The position numbers and the translations under genes were made by a program. From NCBI GenBank assembly GCA_025667525.1, contig CM046875.1, forward strand, positions 205,154,271 to 205,218,270: a stretch of DNA of 64,000 bases, given 5' to 3'. The DNA is from Glebionis coronaria (taxonomy: Eukaryota; Streptophyta; Magnoliopsida; Asterales; Asteraceae). Below the pieces are notes generated by a model that saw only the letters and a list, made by a program, of their open reading frames with translations, was not told where the DNA came from and searched no databases. Of the stretch, positions 57,421 through 64,000 are shown piece after piece (position 1 is the stretch's first letter; every line of letters starts with the position of its first letter).

Positions 57421-58217
57421 ACTATAATTGTTGTTTTATATTTAAATGATTGACCTTTGGTAATAGACCGTATAATCGTTTTCCTTTGGAAAGATTATCA
57501 TTGATAATCATCGTATTAGGATCAAGATCTAATCTTATTAGGATCTATATTAGAGCTTCTGTAAGCAAGAGTTGAGATGAAGACATCCGACATACACCCA
57601 CTGTGGGTTGGACATGTCTTTTAGGTTTAAGGTTTCCTATGATGGCGAACCTAACCTTACAAAGTACCCGACCCACGAGATATGAAATGATTGTTGATAT
57701 TAGGATTTGATTATTGACTGCCGATAGCGGGCAGGAGGTTGTGTGAATGTGAAATGTAGATCTTGAAGTGCCAAATGGGTAGCGAATTTATGCCACAATT
57801 TTTAAACTTGGAAAAATGAATTCATGATATGACAAATCATGGGATATAAGTCCCCGTTGTATGGGACCACTGAGATGATGTAAAAGATTGATTTGAAAGG
57901 CATATCAACTGGATCTACCCTAGGACTTCAACGACTGCGTGAATTATGTTTCGTAAATCGAACTTGATGGAATATCTATCAAGTGAAAATCTGATTGTTC
58001 TTAGTAAAGCTTAGATCGGCGAAAAGTTGCATTCATCAGAAACCCGTGAACATCATGGAAAGAGAAAGTAAGTCAACATTTAGCCTGATCTTATTCCCGT
58101 AGTTATGTTTGATGAAACTCGCGTATTATAATGGATTACACTTGTGAGAAAAGACCGAACGTGGAGGAAATACTCACATGGATTTAACTGTATAAGAAGC
58201 GAGTAGTAAGGTAAGAT
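57421..58217 (+). other. Inner Tekay integrase C-terminal/chromodomain region, unrecognisable
   Basis: By position this should encode the integrase C-terminus and chromodomain, but only weak resemblance remains and no ORF. Colinear with the last part of the window (63416-64000). Confidence 0.5.
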
Positions 58218-58255
58218 GATCTTTGAGGACAAAGATCCTGTTTAGGGGTAAATGC
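58218..58255 (+). promoter_or_regulatory. AGGA-loop hairpin and polypurine tract, inner Tekay
   Basis: GATCTTTG-AGGA-CAAAGATC (58218-58237), a perfect 8-bp stem, followed by TTTAGGGGTAAATGC that abuts LTR T3 at 58256. Confidence 0.85.
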
Positions 58256-61200
58256 TGTGACAATCCATCAATTTATGATTGATATTTTATTCTCAATATT
58301 TATTTGAAAACATTATTTTAATGTTACAATATGAACTAACTTATTTTTGGGAAGAAATTTGGATTTACGTCTTGAAGTAGCATCGACTACGTTTAAACCG
58401 GAGGATTCTACGTTACGTGCTTACGTTTACATACACCGTTTTGGTGACAGTCTGACATTACAGAAAATAAATTTATCCGTGAATATTATTTTGAGATTTT
58501 AAATTTGTGTTGGTTCATAAACTCACAAATTTACGAGAAGAGACTAGGACTTACGATTTTATTTTAACGTCCTTTACGACTAAACCAGAAACCTTAGGAT
58601 TACGTATTTACGTTTTCGAACTCCGTTTTTGATGAAACAATTTTTATTAGATTCGTTTTGTGCCGTTGATCCATAATTTATTAAAACATTTTTCGTAAAA
58701 CGACCCGAGGGCACGCAAATCGAGGAAATTAGAATCGAGGAGTACCCGTAATTAAATGGGGATGAGACAAGTGGGACACTTGCCCCACCCCCACAAACCC
58801 ATGGCTAGACTTAGCCACATAACCCATGTGTTGTCAAAAACTTCACAAGGAAGCTAAGACACTTGTCTTATAACTCCCCAAAACCATTTCACAAAACCAT
58901 TTCCTCTCATTTCCTCCATGCAAAACAACCAAAATCCTATCTTCCTCTCTCTTTGATTTCGTCCCACTCTCACACAAAACACCCTATTTGATCTAAATTT
59001 AACCACAAACTATTGTTATAACTTACATATGTTAATCTCCTTCCAAAGAGATGAAGATTGGTGCAAGTTTTAACATCCAAGGAGAAGTTTATATGGAGTC
59101 TTGGGGCTGATTTCTCAAGGAGTTTTCATGAAGTACAAGGGCTGATTTTTGGAGGAATCTACAAATACTTGGTTATCCTAGAAGTGGTGTTGATATCTCA
59201 TAAGATTGGTTACCCAAAACCATGTCTTGTTCATCAAAAAGCTCATCATTTCATCACTTTGGTGGTATAAAGATTGTCCTCCTCATCTTCTTGTTATTTT
59301 GATTATGTAAACATGTATTTTATTTCCTATTGTATATGTATATGATGATAAAAATGTTATATGGGGATTTGGTGTTGATAAACATGATTAAAAAGGTGAA
59401 AAACTATAAAGAACAAGGCTAAAATCTTGCTTAAAAGTGATGGCTGTATAAAACAGTAAAGAAACAGGTCATGGACTGATAAAATGATGAAATATAATCC
59501 ATTTACAGTAAGCTATATGTCTTGTACACATGTGAGAGTTGGCCATGCAATGGAATCATTGTAATGAGTGAGATATGATCAAAACAAGTTGAAGGTATAA
59601 ATCTGAGTTCACTGTTTTGGACGATTTTTAGAAAATATTTAGAAGATGATTCAACAGTAGCTATAGAAGAGTTAAATGTAGCACATATCATGTAGTTTAT
59701 GTGATAAAAATTTGAGCTTCTATCTCCATATAGAACTCAAGATATGGTAGTTTTGGTGAAAGTGAAGATAAAAATCAGATTTTTGGAAATTAAAGTATAA
59801 TACTATTATATAAGCACTCAAAATTATATTGTATAAAATGTAAAGTTAAAACCCACTAACTCATGAATTTTATTTATATAAATATGTACAATGATAAATA
59901 AGTGGACATTTTATAAAAATGGTAACTTGTTATGTTTTATAAGTTATAAAACTATAAACATTGTTTTTACGACTTTTTCGGCTAATACCGTAAAAATTAA
60001 CGTTTTTGTTAAACAAAACTTAGATGGTTGGACCCGTCTAATGAAAACTTTATAAAACTTATATACTGATATATAGGCATGTATAACAAGTAAAAACCGA
60101 TAAAACCCGAACTATATAACATACGGACATTAACAGACTAAATTAACGTTATTGGACTAATAATTGGATTAAATAAGATAAACACTTATAAAAAGAACTT
60201 ATTGGGCTTAACCCATTTGGGCCCAACTTGTAAAGTTTAAATACTGATAATATAAGTGTAAAATGGATTAAAACAAGTTAAAGAACTTATAATAAGTTTA
60301 TTGGACTTAAAACGTGTCAATAGGTAAAACTAGTAAGCTAGTATAAAAGTTACCGACATATAACACTAAAATGAGTAAACGAGAATATGTAAACCCACTT
60401 GATCATCATATATATATAATCATCATATGTATACATAATTGTTATTTTTATAAAGTCATTGGACATGAGACTAAGACAAGTATTATTTGTCTAGGTTTCC
60501 GTGATTGAAGCACGTACCGTACCTCCGAATTGCCGATAACCCGCCTTCCCACATCAACGTGAGTTCATAGCCTCACACTCTTTTAAATGTTTTTATAAAT
60601 GTTTTATAAACCCGCGAGGGAGATAACATGTTAGTTTTTATAAAATAGGACACCATTTGTTCCGATTGTTTGTTTATTGATTTTGGACCCGAATGATTGA
60701 ATGACCCGATTGTATGACCCGATAAATGATTAAAGGACCTGATAGATGAAATTAAATGGATTATTAAAGTTAGGTTATGTCACTAAAAGTCCCATTAGCA
60801 TGAATTGTGAACTACCGATATTTGGTAGACGCTTATGCATATAATAGTACTATTTGGGGACGATCACCCCAGTTCGCGCCTTGACGGTTGATCCCCGTCG
60901 TGCCACATTGATTGGTAAGCGAATTTATGTATGAGAAGATTTCCATAGCGCGACCTTTGTGACGACACGCTACTTTAGATGGGCAAAATTGGTATCGGGT
61001 TAGCTACCCGTTGTTGGTTTAGTAAGGTAACAATGTCATGCGGCTTATAATAATCCAAAACTAACGAAATACTACTAGACGCTCAGAATTACGACGTATT
61101 GCCTGACTAGCAATACAGGGTCATACTATTGATATTGTGTTTGTGTTTTGGTTTTCGTAACCATATTCATATAACTGTTTTTATTTGATTTTATACAACG

Positions 61201-61715
61201 TCATAAGACGTATTGTATGATGTTTTTACGACATTGGCTCGTATAATGATTTTTACGGCAAATGCCTATATTATGATTTTCGATAAGGATTTGTATAAAA
61301 TGACTTTGGCTATTTTATGGCCTATTAAAATGATTTGTACAAAATAATTTTCAGTAATAATTTTATACTGATATTATATTGATGGAATTTATTAAAACTC
61401 TATGAATTCACTCGGCGTTATCGCTGACCTTTTCTTTTAACATGTTTTGTCTCAGGTACTTGAAGGTAATTCTCGGGAAGACGACAAGAATTCATGGCCC
61501 GCACTTAAACAATATTTTCCATTCAAATACTTTGTAAAACATTATATGAAATATAATGACTTGGGACCGATGTAACTTTGATATTTATGGATGGAAATGA
61601 TTTATTATTAAACGACGCGATTTTTATGCGTTGTCTATGATGTGAGTAATGTGCTATCCCGTAACACCAACTAGTCTTCCGCTGTATTGAGTTGTATAAA
61701 TTTGGGGGTGTTACA
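58256..61715 (+). repeat. Tekay LTR T3 (3460 bp)
   Basis: TGTGACAATCCATC...GGGTGTTACA, followed by TATGG. Matches T2 throughout apart from scattered substitutions and short indels, for example near 59340, where one copy lacks a short direct repeat. Confidence 0.95.
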
Positions 61716-61720
61716 TATGG

Positions 61721-64000
61721 TGTTATCATTCCTTATATTTATAGATTACTATGAACTGAGTAAATTGACAATCGAAAACGATATCCATAACTCGAAATGG
61801 AAGATTTGTTCAATCATTTACAAGGTTTTTGATCCTCAGCATGGTTATCATCAACTTCGCATCTGCGAAAAGGATTATCTATTCCAATCACTACATCTGG
61901 TACTTGTAATGAACATTATGAGTTTCACGTGATGTCGTTTGGATTGACCGATGCACATGTAGTATTCATAAATTTGGTGAATCACGTGTGTAGGCTGTAA
62001 TTTGATAAATTCATGCTTGCGATCATTAAGGACCGTTTGTTTATTTACAAGAATAGAAAGGAGTTAATAATTAATTATAGATTGCCCTGAATTGGCCGAA
62101 CGATAAAAACATGTACCTTGAATAATTAACATACGATTAAAGACTTAAACCTTTACATTATTTGACTATGTGATTAATAGATAATGGAGTATAAGTTGAC
62201 TCTTCAAAAATTAGAAGTCATTCAAGACTTTGGGTTATACTAAAAAGAAAGTGCAAATATATTTTGACAAATGTTTTAAACAAAGGATTTTTAAGGGATT
62301 ATTCCCTTATACACAAACCATTTAACTAAACTTCTGTTTAGGGGTAAATGTTTGTGTATACTTCTAGACAACCTAAGAAGAATTGAGGAAACTATATAAA
62401 TTATGACTTGAAATTTGAAACGACAATTTTTGCTTTTCAAACTAAGAAAATTTTGACCAAAGTATAACCAAAGATTTTTCGAACATTTATGAATCCTATT
62501 AATTATTTTCGATAAATCAACAAAAATCTTGTTAATTAAATCCAAATTTATTTTTGAACATTTTATATAATTTGTAGAACTAAGAAATTTAAAACTTTTA
62601 CGTTTACGCTTCATAAAAATTAACTAATAATTATTTAATTAATTATAAAAATTATCGACGCTTTAAACGACGGATTGAGTAAAACGGATAAAGATAATAG
62701 TAAAGACGAAACTAAAACATAGAAGATATGAAGAAAGAATTTTGAATAAATACGGTTATGATATTTATTTCATCAGGAAAGTGAACGTAATTATTGACAC
62801 ATTATGTATAAAAGATAAAGAACCAATTAGGACATGTTCCTTAATAATGAATGTGCAAAATAAATAGCCGAACGATATAAAAATAAACAATGTTTGTAAA
62901 AAGGATAATATAGATAATACAAAGGGGTTCACGACTAATATGAACCATTAAAAATTGAGAAGCCGATAACGTTAAATATTTTAAAAACCACTTGTGATTG
63001 TCTACATATAAAGATTTTGAGATATAGTATGTTGGAATTTTTAAGTATAAGTATTCTTTTTATGTCATTTATGACTAAAAGTATCTTTGTCTGAAGAAGT
63101 TGTACATATGGCAATTATGAAGGCAGACATCGCCTCATACATTAGTAAACGTCTAGCTATTGCAAAGGTCATCATCTGAATTTGATTCGATTTGGGTCAT
63201 CGTCGACAGACTGACCAAATCTGCTAATATCATTCCCGTTAATGATAAATGCAAAAAGAGTTATGTAAACATAGTGTGATTGTATCAAACATCTTTATCA
63301 AGATCCTCGATTCGCATCGAATTTCTAGAGACTTGCTCATAAATCATTGAGAACGAACCTTGACGAGAGTACTATGTACCACCCTAATCGAAGGGACGAG
63401 GTAAAGTAACGATACAAAGTAATATAAGTGCTGTTTTATGTTTAAATGATTGACCTTTGGTAATAAACCGTATAATCGTTTTCCTTTGGAAGGATTATCA
63501 TTGATAATCATCGTATTAGGATTGAGATCGAATCTTGTTAGGATCTATATTAGAGCATCTGTAAGCAGGAGTTGAGATGAAGACACCGGACATACACCCA
63601 TTGTGAGTTGGACATGTCTTTTAGGTTTAAGGTTTCCCATGATGGCGAACCTAACCTTACAAAATACCTGAACCGCGAGATCTGAAATGATTGTTGAAAT
63701 TAGGATCTGATTATTGACAGCCGGTAGTGGGCAAGAGGTTATGTGAATATGAAATGTATATCTTGAAGTGCCAAATGGGTAGCGAAGTTATGCCACAATT
63801 TTTAACCTTGGAAAAATGAATTCATGATCTGACAAATCATGGGATATAAGTCCCCGTTGTATGGGACCATTGAGATGATGTAAAAGATTGGTTTGAAAGG
63901 CATATAAGTTGGATCTACCCTAGGACTTCAAGAGCTGCGTGAATTAGGTATCGTATATCGAACTTGATAAAATGCCTATCAAGTGAAAATCTGACTATTG
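61721..64000 (+). pseudogene. Outer Tekay pol, part 2 (decayed, continues past window)
   Basis: Resumes exactly where 49429 broke off. RT pieces GYHQLRICEKDYLFQS and ELSKLTIENDIHN, the RNase H end (about 62770-62825) and integrase pieces MKADIASYISKRLAIAKV and IWVIVDRLTKSANII (63115-63250) are recognisable, with stops in every frame. Same decay pattern as 55717-57990. Confidence 0.8.

Larger units (their letters stand above)
49430..61715 (+). mobile_element. Inner Tekay/Del-type element, same family as its host (12.3 kb)
   Basis: Complete: LTR T2 (49430-52899), internal (52900-58255), LTR T3 (58256-61715), flanked by TATGG. It lies within the RT remnant of another copy of the same family in the same orientation. 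T2 and T3 show about 8 differences in the first 500 bp. Confidence 0.95.
43194..64000 (+). mobile_element. Outer Tekay/Del-type Ty3/gypsy element (3' end outside window)
   Basis: LTR 43194-46620, primer site, internal part 46621-49429, then the inner same-family element (49430-61715 plus duplication) and the internal continuation from 61721. By alignment to the inner copy (55717-58255), its 3' LTR should start roughly 260 bp beyond the window. Expected target duplication is CAGAA (43189-43193). Confidence 0.88.

Noticed and set aside
43194..61715. Tandem LTR array by unequal crossover, as in the Athila region
   Set aside because: TATGG duplications flank T2...T3 and the outer internal sequence resumes exactly after T3, so it is a nested insertion.

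Overview
This window is plant nuclear DNA made almost entirely of nested and decayed LTR retrotransposons. I found no cellular gene, rRNA, tRNA or CRISPR array. The gag, pol and extra-ORF sequences resemble, from memory, families common in Asteraceae tribe Anthemideae (Tanacetum, Artemisia, Chrysanthemum). That assignment is inference and no search was run.

Layout. (1) 1-6166: minus-strand, non-coding Athila/Tat-type element A. It has a 1.73 kb LTR (4438-6166), two tandem primer-binding sites and no gag-pol. (2) 6167-8134: a second copy of the start of an extra ORF (aORF), carrying the beginning of an inserted LTR. (3) 8135-9068: Ty1/copia linker-RT fragment. (4) 9069-17373: minus-strand Tat-lineage (Retand-like) Ty3/gypsy element. 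From its 3' end it has an LTR (9069-9654), a polypurine tract, a plus-strand (antisense) Transposase_28-type aORF with its own promoter and introns (9941-16013), and the C-terminal integrase (16636-17373). A 2.87 kb solo LTR with a 5-bp target duplication interrupts the aORF. (5) 17374-43193: a Ty1/copia element (LTR, repeat-rich leader, very long gag). It is split at 22471/42921 by an Athila array LTR-internal-LTR-internal-LTR (22472-42915), flanked by one 5-bp target duplication, ATGCT. (6) 43194-64000: a Tekay/Del-type Ty3/gypsy element with 3.4 kb LTRs and a tRNA-iMet primer site. A second copy of the same family (49430-61715, target duplication TATGG) sits inside it.

The elements stack five deep: copia fragment, Tat, copia, outer Tekay, inner Tekay. 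All coding regions are broken. The Athila copies are the least damaged. The Tekay pol was already dead before its last transpositions, so the family was probably mobilised in trans.

The observations I rate highest are as follows. A perfect AGGA-loop palindrome, whose stem sequence differs completely between families, lies beside purine tracts in all three pre-LTR regions of element A, Athila and Tekay. The middle Athila LTR is a clean single-crossover mosaic, which explains the tandem array. The Tat aORF is a spliced antisense gene with a nuclear-localisation-like patch and predicted coiled coil. Short CG-containing repeat arrays fill the leaders of unrelated elements, and two of these arrays share a core in opposite orientation. 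A 29-nt G run interrupts one Athila gag.
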